Notes: a model not told the origin generated them from the sequence alone. 64,000 nucleotides of DNA from JBCBCP01 sp038530575 (GCA_038530575.1 JBCBCP010000003.1:62001-126000); one strand, 5' to 3'. Counted from the first letter of the stretch, positions 32,198-41,298 are shown. Numbers and translations are program-made.

Positions 32198-33472
32198 ATG
32201 ACCACACAAGCTGATTGGATCACCCGCGCCCACGCTGTCCTGCCCGGGGGCGGCTTCGGCAATTTCGACCCGAATGTCGTCATCGCGCGGGGGCAGGGCG
32301 CGCGTGTCTGGGACGAGGACGGCACCGAATATGTCGACTACCTGATCGGCTCCGGCCCCATGCTGCTGGGCCACGGCCATCCCGAAGTGCTGGACGCGGT
32401 CGCGGCGCAGATGCCCAAGGGCATGACCTTCTTTGCCTCCAATTCCGCGGGCATCGAGCTGGCCGAAAAGATCGTCGAAGCGGTCCCCTGCGCCGAACAG
32501 GTCCGCTACGTGTCCTCAGGCGGAGAAGCGGACATGTACGCCATCCGCCTCGCCCGCGCGTTCACCGGGCGGGACAAGATCATCAAATGCGAGGGCGGCT
32601 ATCACGGCATGTCCGCCGAGGCGCAGATGTCGCTGGCGCCTGATCGTCTGGTGAACTTTCCACAAGCCGTGCCCGACAGTGCCGGGATCCCCCAATCTGT
32701 TGCCGAAGAGATGCTGATCGCCCCCTTTAACGACATTCAATATGTCGAGGGGCTGCTGGATGAATACGCCGGACAGGTCGCTGCCGTCATGGTCGAGCCG
32801 CTGCAGCGCATTGTCCCACCCGAGCCGGGCTATCTCGAGGCGCTGCGGGCGGCCTGCACCAAGCGTGGCGTGCTTTTGATCTTTGACGAAATCGTCACCG
32901 GCTTCCGCCTTGCCTATGGCGGCGCGCAGGAAGCCTACGGCGTCGTGCCCGATATCGCGACGCTGGGCAAGATCACTGGCGGGGGCTTCCCGCTTGCCGC
33001 CACCGTCGCCAGCGCCGACATCATGGCCCATTTCGACAAGGCCGCCGTGGGGGCGGACAAGTGGCTCATGCAGCTTGGCACCCTTTCGGGCAATCCCGTT
33101 GCTGCCGTCGCGGGCCTCAAGACGATGGAAGTCCTCGCCCGCCCCGGCACCTACGACACCCTGCGCGGTTATGGAGAGCGGCTGCAAAAGATGCACAGCG
33201 ATGCGCTGGACGCGCACGGCATCCCGCATCGCATCGTCGGTGACCCAACCCTTTTTGACATTGTCTTCACCGGCACAGATGTGCGCGACTATCGCGGGAC
33301 CAAGGCCGCCGATCACGCCCGAAATGCGCATTACAACAAGGTTCTGCGCGCGCATGGCGTCTTCAAATCGCCAGGCAAGATGTACCCTTGCCTTGCACTG
33401 ACCGAAGCGGACTTCGCCCTGACCGAAGCCGCGATCAACGCCGCGGCAGAGGCCATCGCAAGCGCGGCCTAG
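32198..33472 (+). CDS. Class III PLP aminotransferase (glutamate-1-semialdehyde-aminotransferase-like)
   Basis: 424 residues. PLP-binding Lys258 sits in TLGKITGGGFP, with the cofactor-ring Asp230 in LLIFDEIVTGFR and the phosphate-loop SSGGEADMYAIR near 106. The sequence resembles HemL-like aspartate aminotransferase-family enzymes of unknown substrate rather than biosynthetic HemL, and its operon place supports a catabolic amino-group transfer or isomerisation. AGGAG lies 7 bp before the ATG. It follows the three enolase-superfamily genes and precedes the TRAP transporter genes. Confidence 0.88.
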   Translation: MTTQADWITRAHAVLPGGGFGNFDPNVVIARGQGARVWDEDGTEYVDYLIGSGPMLLGHGHPEVLDAVAAQMPKGMTFFASNSAGIELAEKIVEAVPCAEQVRYVSSGGEADMYAIRLARAFTGRDKIIKCEGGYHGMSAEAQMSLAPDRLVNFPQAVPDSAGIPQSVAEEMLIAPFNDIQYVEGLLDEYAGQVAAVMVEPLQRIVPPEPGYLEALRAACTKRGVLLIFDEIVTGFRLAYGGAQEAYGVVPDIATLGKITGGGFPLAATVASADIMAHFDKAAVGADKWLMQLGTLSGNPVAAVAGLKTMEVLARPGTYDTLRGYGERLQKMHSDALDAHGIPHRIVGDPTLFDIVFTGTDVRDYRGTKAADHARNAHYNKVLRAHGVFKSPGKMYPCLALTEADFALTEAAINAAAEAIASAA

Positions 33473-33616
33473 CCCGTCTTCGCAGTTCGCTAATACCTTC
33501 CCCGAAGGACGGCTCCGTCAAAGTCGCCGAACGCGGCCCCTCTTGGCATGCCCCGTGCCCTGCGCTAGCTTGCCGCAGGGACGGGGGACAACACCCCGCC
33601 AACAGGGAGAGACAAG

Positions 33617-34633
33617 ATGAACAAGATTGCACTGGGCGCCGTTGCAGGCACCCTTTCCTTTGCCTTCGCACTCGAGGCCGCCGCCACCGAATGGAACGTC
33701 TCCGTCTGGGGCAAGCGCCGCGCCTTCACCGAGCACATCGAAAAGCTGGCCGAGCTGGTGTCGGAAAAGACCAATGGCGAGTTCACCATGAATGTCAGCT
33801 ATGGCGGCCTGTCGAAGAACCGCGAAAACCTCGATGGCATCTCCATCGGCGCCTTCGAGATGGCCCAGTTCTGCGCAGGCTATCACCGCGACAAGAACCG
33901 CGTGATCACCGTGCTTGAGCTGCCCTTCCTCGGCGTCGAAAACCTCGAGCAAGAAGTCGCCGTGGCTCGGGCCGTCTACGCGCACCCCGCCGCGGTCGAG
34001 GAAATGGCGCAGTGGAACGCCAAGCTGCTGATGACCTCGCCCATGCCGCAATACAACCTTGTTGGTACAGGTGAGCCGAAGACAACCCTCGCCGAGATGG
34101 CCGGCATGCGCGTGCGCGCCACGGGCGGCATCGGCAACGCATTCAAGGCTGTTGGCGCCGTGCCGACCTCCGTGACCGCGACCGAAGCCTACCAGGCAAT
34201 GGAATCAGGCGTTGTGGACACTGTGGCCTTTGCCCAGCACGCGCACCTGTCCTTTGGCACGATCAACCAGGCCGACTGGTGGACGGCGAACCTGAACCCC
34301 GGCACGGTGAACTGCCCCGTCGTGGTGAACATCGACGCCTATGAGGATCTGCCCGACGCGCACCGCAAGGCGCTGGACGAGTCGGTGCCCGAGGCCATCG
34401 CGCATTACCTCAGCAACTACGCCGACCTGCTGCAGCGCTGGGACAGCGTTCTGGCCGAAAAGGGTGTCGCAAAGGTCGAAATCGCCCCCGAGGTGATCGC
34501 CGAATTCCGCGCCACCGCAGCGGACCCGATCCGCGACGCGTGGATCGCGGACATGGAAGCGCAGGGCCTGCCGGGCCAGGAGCTCTATGACCTTGTGGTG
34601 AAGGCGCTCGCCGACGCCAAGGGCGGCAGCTAA
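33617..34633 (+). CDS. TRAP transporter substrate-binding protein (DctP family)
   Basis: 338 residues with a Sec signal peptide (about 1-23, ending EAAA). The family core includes the MRVRATGGIGNAF segment near 155 with the conserved carboxylate-binding Arg, and a long C-terminal helix region. The periplasmic protein would deliver its ligand to the two permease subunits that follow. The mature protein has several Trp and Tyr residues (VWGKRR, INQADWWTA) that could form an aromatic box for an onium group, but this is inference. GGGAGAGA precedes the start. A strong hairpin separates it from the small permease gene. Confidence 0.93.
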   Translation: MNKIALGAVAGTLSFAFALEAAATEWNVSVWGKRRAFTEHIEKLAELVSEKTNGEFTMNVSYGGLSKNRENLDGISIGAFEMAQFCAGYHRDKNRVITVLELPFLGVENLEQEVAVARAVYAHPAAVEEMAQWNAKLLMTSPMPQYNLVGTGEPKTTLAEMAGMRVRATGGIGNAFKAVGAVPTSVTATEAYQAMESGVVDTVAFAQHAHLSFGTINQADWWTANLNPGTVNCPVVVNIDAYEDLPDAHRKALDESVPEAIAHYLSNYADLLQRWDSVLAEKGVAKVEIAPEVIAEFRATAADPIRDAWIADMEAQGLPGQELYDLVVKALADAKGGS

Positions 34634-34644
34634 TCCGCCAAGGC

Positions 34645-34672
34645 CCCGCCCTGCCATTGGCGGTAGGGCGGG
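34645..34672 (+). terminator. Strong stem-loop between TRAP binding-protein and permease genes
   Basis: CCCGCCCTGCC pairs with GGTAGGGCGGG around a 6-base loop: 11 pairs, one of them G-T. It sits 11 bp after the binding-protein stop with no T-run. In TRAP and ABC operons such stems commonly raise the level of the binding-protein mRNA over the permease part; that role is inferred. Confidence 0.6.
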
Positions 34673-34709
34673 ATTCACCCCGCCACCCATCCGAAATTGG
34701 ACCTGACCC

Positions 34710-35342
34710 ATGGCCACTTCCGCCACGGTGCTGGAGGACTCAACGCTTCTGTCGCGCCTTGATCGCGCGCTGCTGCCGGTTGAACGGTTCCTCGCACTCT
34801 GCTCCGGCCTTGCGGCCTTTTCCCTGATGTTTCTTGCGGCCTATTCGGTCGCCGCGCGGGAATTCTTTGAAACGCCCATGCTGGGCTATGTCGATTATAT
34901 CGAAGCCCTGATGCCGCTGATCGCGATCATGGGCGTCTCTTACGTCCAGCGCGACGGGATCCACATTCGCATGGACATCCTTATCGGCGCGCTGCGGGGG
35001 CGCATCCTGTGGCTGCTCGAAGGCATTCTCGTCGTCCTGATGCTCCTGCTGATGCTCGGCCTGCTCGTCGGGGCCTACTACCATTTCGACCGCAGCTTTG
35101 ACTGTGCCCGCCCGTTCTGCTCACGCGACAGCTCAATCGACGTGTCGCTCCCCATTTGGCCGTCCAAGATCCTTGTGCCCATCGCCTTTGCGGTCCTGTG
35201 CCTGCGCCTCGTGCTGCAAAGCTGGGGCTACGGGCGCGCGTTCATCAAAAACCTAGACCGCCCTGTCGCTGTCCCCTTGATCCAGAGCGCCGCCGAGCAG
35301 GCCCGCGCGGAAGCCGAAAAGCTGGAGGGGGCCGATGGATAA
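34710..35342 (+). CDS. TRAP transporter small permease (DctQ family)
   Basis: 210 residues, slightly longer than average. Four hydrophobic segments are visible at about 31-52, 66-86, 101-127 and 148-170, the DctQ topology. It couples the large permease with the binding protein. An unusual loop, DRSFDCARPFCSRDSSIDVS, lies near 129-148 between the third and fourth segments and carries two Cys. It overlaps the large permease start by 8 bp. Confidence 0.92.
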   Translation: MATSATVLEDSTLLSRLDRALLPVERFLALCSGLAAFSLMFLAAYSVAAREFFETPMLGYVDYIEALMPLIAIMGVSYVQRDGIHIRMDILIGALRGRILWLLEGILVVLMLLLMLGLLVGAYYHFDRSFDCARPFCSRDSSIDVSLPIWPSKILVPIAFAVLCLRLVLQSWGYGRAFIKNLDRPVAVPLIQSAAEQARAEAEKLEGADG

Positions 35343-36765
35343 CATCACAATCGGCCTTTGGGTGACGGGCGGGATGCTCGTGCTTGTCTTCTCGGGCATG
35401 CGCGTGGCCTTTGCCGCCGCGCTTGCGGGCTTTGTCGGCATCTTGTGGATCTTCTGGGCGCGCGATGGCTACGCGCTGAACGAGTTCTTCTTCTGGAACG
35501 AACGGCGCGGCGTGCCCGATGGCGCGCTGGGCAAGACGATGCAGATCGCGGGGCAGGTGCCCCATTCCAAGGTCTCCGCCCACGCGCTGTCCCTCATCCC
35601 CACCTTCATCCTCATCGGCTACCTCGCCTACTACGCCAAGCTGACCACGGCTTTGTTCGAGGCCGCCAAACGCTGGATCGCCTGGGTGCCGGGAGGCCTT
35701 GCCGTTTCAACCGTCTTTGCCACGGCGGGCTTTGCCGCAGTCTCCGGCGCGTCGGTCGCCACAGCGGCGGTCTTTGCCCGCATCGCCATCCCCGAAATGC
35801 TCAAGATCGGCTACAACAAGCAATTCGCCGCCGGTGTGGTCGCTGCGGGAGGCACTCTCGCGTCGCTCATACCGCCCTCGGCGATCCTCGTGATCTATGC
35901 GATCATCGTCGAAGCCGACGTCGGCTCGCTGCTGCTCGCGGGCTTCATCCCCGGCATGTTTTCGGCCTTTGTCTACGCGGTGCTGATCATCACTATCGCG
36001 CTGGTTTTCAAGAACGTCGGCCCGCCCGTGCGCGGCTTCACCCTGCGGCAGAAACTGGAATCCCTGCCGGGCGCGTTGCCCATCGTGGCGGTGGTCGTGA
36101 TCATCATCTTCTTTGTCTACAACCCCTTTGGTGATGCGTGGGGCACGCCGACCGAAGGCGGGGCAGTCGGCGCGTTCATCGTCTTTTGCATGGCGATGTA
36201 TCGCGGCATGCGCTGGGGCGCGCTCAAGGACGCGCTGATCGAAACGGCCAAGCTCACGGTGATGATCTTTACCATCATCTGGGGCGTGCTGATCTACGTG
36301 CGCTTTCTGGGCTTTGCCGATCTGCCGGGCGCGTTTTCGGACTGGATCACGGGGCTCGAATATTCACCCTGGCTGATCCTGATCTGTATCCTGCTGGCCT
36401 ATGCGGTGCTGGGCATGTTCATGGATGCAATCGGCATGCTGCTGCTGACGCTGCCCGTGGTCTACCCCGCGGTCATGGCGCTGAACGGGGGCGAGTTTGT
36501 CTCTGCCGCTGACTCAGCGTTCGGCATGTCGGGGCCAATGTGTGCGATCTGGTTTGGGATCTTGGTGGTGAAAATGGCGGAGTTCTGTCTGATCACGCCG
36601 CCCATCGGCCTCAACTGCTTTGTGGTCGCAGGCGTGCGCGATGACCTTTCCGTGCAGGACGTGTTCAAGGGCGTGACCCCTTTCTTCATCGCCGATGCGA
36701 TCACCATCGCCCTGCTGGTGGCCTTCCCTGCCATCGTGCTGTGGCTGCCAAGCCTTGCGGCCTAG
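35335..36765 (+). CDS. TRAP transporter large permease (DctM family)
   Basis: 476 residues, with about 12 hydrophobic segments. The family core is present: GASVATAAVFARIAIPEM near 140, ASLIPPSAILVIYAII near 178 and the C-terminal ITPPIGLNCFVVAGV near 420. It is the sodium-dependent transport subunit. It ends the catabolic and uptake unit, since the next gene (dusA) follows after 63 bp and is housekeeping. The ligand is probably the substrate of the 18.6-33.5 kb enzymes. Confidence 0.95.
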   Translation: MDNITIGLWVTGGMLVLVFSGMRVAFAAALAGFVGILWIFWARDGYALNEFFFWNERRGVPDGALGKTMQIAGQVPHSKVSAHALSLIPTFILIGYLAYYAKLTTALFEAAKRWIAWVPGGLAVSTVFATAGFAAVSGASVATAAVFARIAIPEMLKIGYNKQFAAGVVAAGGTLASLIPPSAILVIYAIIVEADVGSLLLAGFIPGMFSAFVYAVLIITIALVFKNVGPPVRGFTLRQKLESLPGALPIVAVVVIIIFFVYNPFGDAWGTPTEGGAVGAFIVFCMAMYRGMRWGALKDALIETAKLTVMIFTIIWGVLIYVRFLGFADLPGAFSDWITGLEYSPWLILICILLAYAVLGMFMDAIGMLLLTLPVVYPAVMALNGGEFVSAADSAFGMSGPMCAIWFGILVVKMAEFCLITPPIGLNCFVVAGVRDDLSVQDVFKGVTPFFIADAITIALLVAFPAIVLWLPSLAA

Positions 36766-36828
36766 CCCTCTGGCACGCGCCCGCCCGCTGCGTTACATGG
36801 CTGCGGCCTGATAGCGAGAGGACGCCCG

Positions 36829-37812
36829 ATGCGCCTTGAACACCATGCCCGCCTGTCTGTGGCGCCGATGATGGACTGGACGGACCGGCATTGCCGGTTC
36901 CTGCACCGCCAGCTGTCGGCCAACGCGCTGCTTTACACTGAGATGGTTACCGCGCCCGCGCTGGTGCGGGGTGGGGCACTGCACCTGCTGGACCATGACG
37001 TGGCCGAGCATCCCGTCGCATTGCAACTGGGCGGATCGGACCCGGCTGAACTGGCTGTGGCCGCACGGCTCGGCGCGCAGGCGGGCTATGCGGAGGTGAA
37101 CCTGAACTGCGGCTGTCCCTCGGACCGGGTGCAATCGGGCACGTTCGGCGCGGTGCTGATGCGCAGCCCTGCCACCGTCGCGGCCTGTGTGCGCGCAATG
37201 CGCGACGCGGTGGACGTGCCGGTCACCGTCAAGTGCCGCATAGGCGTGGACGAACAAGACCCGGAGACCGTGCTGCCCGAGTTCCTGGCCCAGATCGTCG
37301 CTGCGGGATGCGAGCGGGTGACGATCCACGCGCGCAAGGCGTGGCTGCAGGGTCTGTCGCCCAAGGAAAACCGCGATATCCCGCCGCTCGACTACGGCCT
37401 TGTGCAGCGCATGAAGGGGCTGTTTCCCAACCTGCACATCTCGATCAACGGCGGCATCGCATCGCTGGACGACGCGCTCGCGCTGCTGGACAGCGGCCTT
37501 GACGGGGTGATGATCGGCCGCGCCGCCTACCACCAGCCGGCGGACATTCTTGCGCAGGCCGACCGCCGCATCTGGGGGGGCGGGACAGACACCGCGCCCG
37601 AGGCGGCGGCGCGCGCGATGCTGCCCTATATCGAGGCGCATCTGAGCGCTGGGGGCCGCCTGCATCAGATCACGCGGCATATGCTGGGTCTGTTCGCCGG
37701 TCGCCCCGGCGCGCGGGTCTGGCGGCGGACCCTGTCAGAAGGGGCCACGCGACCCGGTGCGGGGCCAGAGCTGGTCGAGACCGCGCTTGAGGCGCTCGCA
37801 GAGACCGTGTAG
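36829..37812 (+). CDS. dusA: tRNA-dihydrouridine synthase A
   Basis: 327 residues. FMN-dependent reduction of uridine to dihydrouridine in the tRNA D-loop (U20/U20a for DusA). The start block SVAPMMDWTDRHCRF and TEMVTAPA are DusA-type, the catalytic Cys is Cys96 in NLNCGCPSDRVQSG, and the FMN phosphate site is INGGIASLDDA with GVMIGRAAY. The first methionine follows GCGAGAGGA. It is not functionally linked to the upstream TRAP genes. Confidence 0.96.
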   Translation: MRLEHHARLSVAPMMDWTDRHCRFLHRQLSANALLYTEMVTAPALVRGGALHLLDHDVAEHPVALQLGGSDPAELAVAARLGAQAGYAEVNLNCGCPSDRVQSGTFGAVLMRSPATVAACVRAMRDAVDVPVTVKCRIGVDEQDPETVLPEFLAQIVAAGCERVTIHARKAWLQGLSPKENRDIPPLDYGLVQRMKGLFPNLHISINGGIASLDDALALLDSGLDGVMIGRAAYHQPADILAQADRRIWGGGTDTAPEAAARAMLPYIEAHLSAGGRLHQITRHMLGLFAGRPGARVWRRTLSEGATRPGAGPELVETALEALAETV

Positions 37813-37821
37813 GGCGCGCCG

Positions 37822-38637
37822 ATGGATATTCTGATCGTGCAAATGCTGGCTTTGCTGGCGGTCATCGGAGCCTTTGCGGGCGTGCTTGCCGGGCTGCTAG
37901 GCGTTGGGGGCGGTATCGTGCTGGTTCCCGCGTTTTACTATGCGTTCCAGACGCTTGGCTATGATGGGCCGGGGCTCATGCAGATGTGTCTGGCCACGTC
38001 ATTGGCCACGATCATCGTGACCTCCATCCGCTCTGTGCTCAGCCACAACAAGAAGGGCGCGGTGGATTGGGACATTCTGCGCAGCTGGGCTCCGGGCATC
38101 GTGATCGGCGCGGTGATCGGGATGCTGATCGTGGCGCAGCTGCGCTCTGGCGTGCTGACGGCCATCTTTGGCGTGCTGGCGCTGATCGTTGGGCTGTATA
38201 TGGGCTTTGGCCGCAGCCACTGGCGACTTGGCCCCGCGATGCCCATAGGGGCAGGGCGTGCGGCGCTGTCGCCGGGGGTTGGGTTCCTGTCCGTGCTGAT
38301 GGGCATCGGCGGGGGCAGCTTTGGCGTGCCGCTGATGAGCCTGTATTCCGTACCGATCCACCGCGCTGTGGCCACGGCGGCGGGGTTTGGCGTGCTGATC
38401 GCCGTGCCATCGGTGATCGGATTTTTGATGGTCGATCAGCCCGCGCCGGTGCCGCCCCTGACGCTGGGCGCGGTGAACGGGCCGGCCTTTCTGGTGGTGA
38501 TCGCGATGACGCTGCTGACCACGCCGCTGGGCGTGCGGCTGGCGCATGCGATGGATCCCGGCCCGCTCAAGCGGGTCTTTGCGGTGTTTCTCGTGCTGGT
38601 GGCGCTGAACATGCTGCGCGCGGCGCTGTGGGGCTGA
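37822..38637 (+). CDS. TauE/SafE-family sulfite/organosulfonate exporter
   Basis: 271 residues, about eight membrane segments in two repeats. The repeat signature FAGVLAGLLGVGGGIVLVPAFY (from residue 13) and a second FLSVLMGIGGGSFGVPLMS near 155 are diagnostic. Members export sulfite, sulfoacetate or other sulfur anions, though many are unproven. It starts 10 bp after dusA. Sulfur export could relate to the sulfotransferase or DMSP genes, but the position beside dusA gives no evidence for that. Confidence 0.9.
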   Translation: MDILIVQMLALLAVIGAFAGVLAGLLGVGGGIVLVPAFYYAFQTLGYDGPGLMQMCLATSLATIIVTSIRSVLSHNKKGAVDWDILRSWAPGIVIGAVIGMLIVAQLRSGVLTAIFGVLALIVGLYMGFGRSHWRLGPAMPIGAGRAALSPGVGFLSVLMGIGGGSFGVPLMSLYSVPIHRAVATAAGFGVLIAVPSVIGFLMVDQPAPVPPLTLGAVNGPAFLVVIAMTLLTTPLGVRLAHAMDPGPLKRVFAVFLVLVALNMLRAALWG

Positions 38638-39383
38638 AGCAGGCCGGCTGGGCGCGGTTCGACGCCGAGCCTGCGACGCTGGACTGGGCCGCTGCTGCCG
38701 TGCCCGCAGCGCGCGCTGCGCTGGGTGACCCGGCTTTCGCGGACATGCACCAATGCGAGGGGACGTGGTTTGTTGGCCTCGATGCGCTGCCCAATGATGC
38801 GGCGGGGCGTGTCGGGGGTGGCCCTGCGCTGAGCGGGACCGCGATGCGTGCCGCGAAGGCGTTTGGCGGCTGGCCGGACCTGCACCTTGCGCAGGTGTCG
38901 GTGACTTTTCCAGGCTATCCGCGCCCGAGAGCAGGCGAGACGGAGGGCGGCTTTCGCTACCGGCTCAAGCGCGACGCGGCGCATGTCGACGGGGTGCTGG
39001 GGGTCGGCAGCCCCAAGCGCCGCTTCGTGTCAGAGCCGCACCGCTGGATCCTTGGCATCGGCCTTGCGGGCAGCGATCCGCGCGCGGCACCGCTGACGGT
39101 TTGGGAGGGCAGCCACACCATTATGCAGCACACCTTCCGCCGCGCGCTCGAAGGGGTCGAGGCCCCCGAAAACGTCGATGTGACAGAGGCTTACGTCGCC
39201 ACCCGTGCACAGTGTTTCGAGCTTTGCAAACGGGTGCCCGTGCCATTGCAAACCGGCGAGGCGGCCCTGCTGCACCCCATGACCCTGCACGGCGTGGCCC
39301 CGTGGGAACAGGGGGAGGGCGCACGGATGACGGCCTATTTCAGGCCGCCGGCCGTATCCATCGCGGATTGGCTGAAGGCCTAA
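38628..39383 (+). CDS. Unknown protein resembling phytanoyl-CoA dioxygenase-type (2OG/Fe) proteins
   Basis: 251 residues from a GTG at 38628 that overlaps the TauE-like gene end by 10 bp; no ATG fits. The C-terminal half resembles PhyH-like double-stranded helix proteins: PLTVWEGSHTIM near 150, then ALLHPMTLHGVAPW near 220 and RMTAYFRP. The usual HxD iron motif is not evident at the expected place (the region reads PHRWILGIG), so iron binding is uncertain. The 3' end overlaps the convergent DUF1289 gene by 4 bp. The start and function are both provisional. Confidence 0.6.
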   Translation: MGLKQAGWARFDAEPATLDWAAAAVPAARAALGDPAFADMHQCEGTWFVGLDALPNDAAGRVGGGPALSGTAMRAAKAFGGWPDLHLAQVSVTFPGYPRPRAGETEGGFRYRLKRDAAHVDGVLGVGSPKRRFVSEPHRWILGIGLAGSDPRAAPLTVWEGSHTIMQHTFRRALEGVEAPENVDVTEAYVATRAQCFELCKRVPVPLQTGEAALLHPMTLHGVAPWEQGEGARMTAYFRPPAVSIADWLKA

Positions 39384-39610
39384 CGCGCCAGACGTGCGGC
39401 ACGGCCACCGCGCCGGGTCTTGGGCGCGGCCTCGCGGCTTGGCAGCTCGTCCATGATCGCGCGGCGCGCCTCGGGGCTCAGGCGCGACCACATGCCGATC
39501 TCTTCTGCGCTGCGGGCGCAGCCTGTGCACAGCCCGGTTTCGGGATGCAGCACGCAGATCCGCACGCAGGGGCTTTCAATCTCGGGCCGGGTCCAGACGG
39601 GGTCCGTCAT
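39380..39610 (-). CDS. DUF1289-family small Cys-rich protein
   Basis: 76 residues. The diagnostic pattern SPCVRICVLHPETGLCTGCARS (residues 13-34) has four Cys that probably bind a metal or an iron-sulfur cluster. A basic C-terminal tail (TRRGGRAARLAR) follows. It starts directly after the ruvX stop and is probably cotranscribed with ruvX and ccmI, an arrangement common in Rhodobacteraceae. Function unknown. Confidence 0.9.
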   Translation of the reverse strand: MTDPVWTRPEIESPCVRICVLHPETGLCTGCARSAEEIGMWSRLSPEARRAIMDELPSREAAPKTRRGGRAARLAR

Positions 39611-40084
39611 TCACGCTCTCCTCAACACTGCCAGCCGGTCCAGCAGTCCCTGCAGGATATAGGCCGCCGCGACGTGATCAATGACCTCTGCGCGACGTCT
39701 GCGTGTCGTATCCGCCTCAAGCAGCGCTTTTTCCGCGGCAACCGTGCTCAGCCGTTCATCCCAAAAGCCGATGGGGCCGTCCCAACGCGCCGAAAAATTG
39801 CGGGCAAACGCGCGTGTCGACTGGCATCGCGGCCCCTCGCTGCCATCCATGTTGCGCGGCAGGCCAAGGACCAGACCCGTCACGCCCCGCGCGGCGATCA
39901 GCGCCTCCAGCGCCTCGGCGTCCTGCCCGAACTTGCGGCGCTTCACCGTCTCTAGCGGGGACGCCACGGCGCGGAATGTGTCCGACACTGCCACACCAAT
40001 TGTCTTGGTGCCCAGATCGAGGCCCATGAGCGCGCCATGGGCAGGCAGGGCGGCGGCAAAGGCGTCCGCCTCGTCGAAGATCAC
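39611..40084 (-). CDS. ruvX: RuvX/YqgF-family putative Holliday junction resolvase (16S rRNA processing)
   Basis: 157 residues. RNase H-like fold with MGLDLGTKTIGVAVSD (19-34) holding the first catalytic Asp, GLVLGLPRNMDGSEG near 90 and the C-terminal DHVAAAYILQGLL with the last Asp. The family acts in pre-16S rRNA maturation and has been proposed as a resolvase. ATGA overlap with ccmI upstream. Confidence 0.94.
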   Translation of the reverse strand: MIFDEADAFAAALPAHGALMGLDLGTKTIGVAVSDTFRAVASPLETVKRRKFGQDAEALEALIAARGVTGLVLGLPRNMDGSEGPRCQSTRAFARNFSARWDGPIGFWDERLSTVAAEKALLEADTTRRRRAEVIDHVAAAYILQGLLDRLAVLRRA

Positions 40085-41298
40085 GGCACACCTGCTTGTT
40101 CGGCAGCCCGGTTGATCATGTCGAGCGCGCCTGGCGCATCGGCAAAGACCGTGCGCGCCTCGGCCACGATGGCCGCGGCCTGATCGCCCCGTCCTAGGAC
40201 CCCCAGCGCCGTTATCAACTGCGCCCAGTCCTCGGGCGGGCCACCTTCAGAGGCAAGACGCCCTCCAAGACTGCTGACCATTCCTTCGATCATCTGCATG
40301 CGCTCGGTCGGGGTCATGTCGCGCGCTGCGGCGATGTCGGCGGCACTCGGCCCGCGTCCCGCACCGATTTCGGGAAGCTGGTAGTTCACACCGGCGCGAA
40401 ACGCCATTTCTTCGATCTGGACCACGATCGGCTCGATCCACGGCGCCTCTGCGGGACCTTCGCGCAAAAGCGCATCCCAGACGCGGAACGCCACATCGGG
40501 CCGCCCCGTCTGCGCGTTCATCAGGCCCCAGTAGTAGCGCGCAGAGCCATTGGCCGCATCCAGCGCCAGCGCCGCGCGCAGGGCCGCCTCCGCCTCGGGC
40601 GAGACATAGCCGCCCGCCGCGAGGATCAGCAGATCGGCATAGGTTGCAAGGTCTTCGGCGGTGGCCTCTGCCCCCTTGATCCGCACGACGCCGCCCTGCG
40701 CCCGGGCGGAGGCCGCGAAATTGCCCAGCCGCGCTTCGGCCTGCGACAGCAGCACGTGGCCCTGAAGATCATCGGGCCGCCCCGCGACCGCGTCCCGCAA
40801 CTGCTCCACCAGCGCAACGTAATCGGGCGATGGCTCCTCAAGCGGTGGGCGTCCGCGCACCGTCGCCTCGGCCTCGGCTTGACTTGGACGCTCCGCGCTG
40901 GCCGCCTCGGCCGCGGCGATCCGCGTCTCGAGCGGCAGATCGCCATAGCCCGGCGCGCCATAGGTCAGGTACACCCCGAAGGTTGCCGCAAGCACTACCG
41001 CAACCAGCCCACCAGCCAGAATCGGCCCACCCCCGATGCGGCCAGCCTCAGGTGCCTGCTCTGCCGCACGGTCTGCGGCCAGGATCCGGCGAGCAACCTC
41101 GGTGCGCACGCGCTCTGCCTCTTCGGGGGCAAGAACGCCGCGCTCGGCATCCCGGTCCACCTCGGCCAGCTGATCTCGATAGACCTGTAGGTCATGGTCC
41201 GCCGCCTCTACCGCATCGCCGCGTGCGCGCAGCACCGCGAGGGCCAGCATCACACCCGTCACAAGCGCCAAGGCGCCGGCAATGATCCAGAAAACCAT
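40081..41298 (-). CDS. ccmI: Cytochrome c biogenesis protein CcmI (CycH)
   Basis: 405 residues from the ATG at 41298 (GTGGGGACGAC upstream). Longer in-frame starts up to 41427 would only add an unconserved leader before the membrane anchor. Two N-terminal hydrophobic segments (2-21 and about 95-115) flank a basic-acidic loop with VYRDQLAEVDRDAERGVL, the CcmI signature, and the periplasmic part is helical and TPR-like. CcmI holds apocytochrome c for the CcmFH heme ligase. It is divergent from soxB across 176 bp. Confidence 0.93.
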   Translation of the reverse strand: MVFWIIAGALALVTGVMLALAVLRARGDAVEAADHDLQVYRDQLAEVDRDAERGVLAPEEAERVRTEVARRILAADRAAEQAPEAGRIGGGPILAGGLVAVVLAATFGVYLTYGAPGYGDLPLETRIAAAEAASAERPSQAEAEATVRGRPPLEEPSPDYVALVEQLRDAVAGRPDDLQGHVLLSQAEARLGNFAASARAQGGVVRIKGAEATAEDLATYADLLILAAGGYVSPEAEAALRAALALDAANGSARYYWGLMNAQTGRPDVAFRVWDALLREGPAEAPWIEPIVVQIEEMAFRAGVNYQLPEIGAGRGPSAADIAAARDMTPTERMQMIEGMVSSLGGRLASEGGPPEDWAQLITALGVLGRGDQAAAIVAEARTVFADAPGALDMINRAAEQAGVP

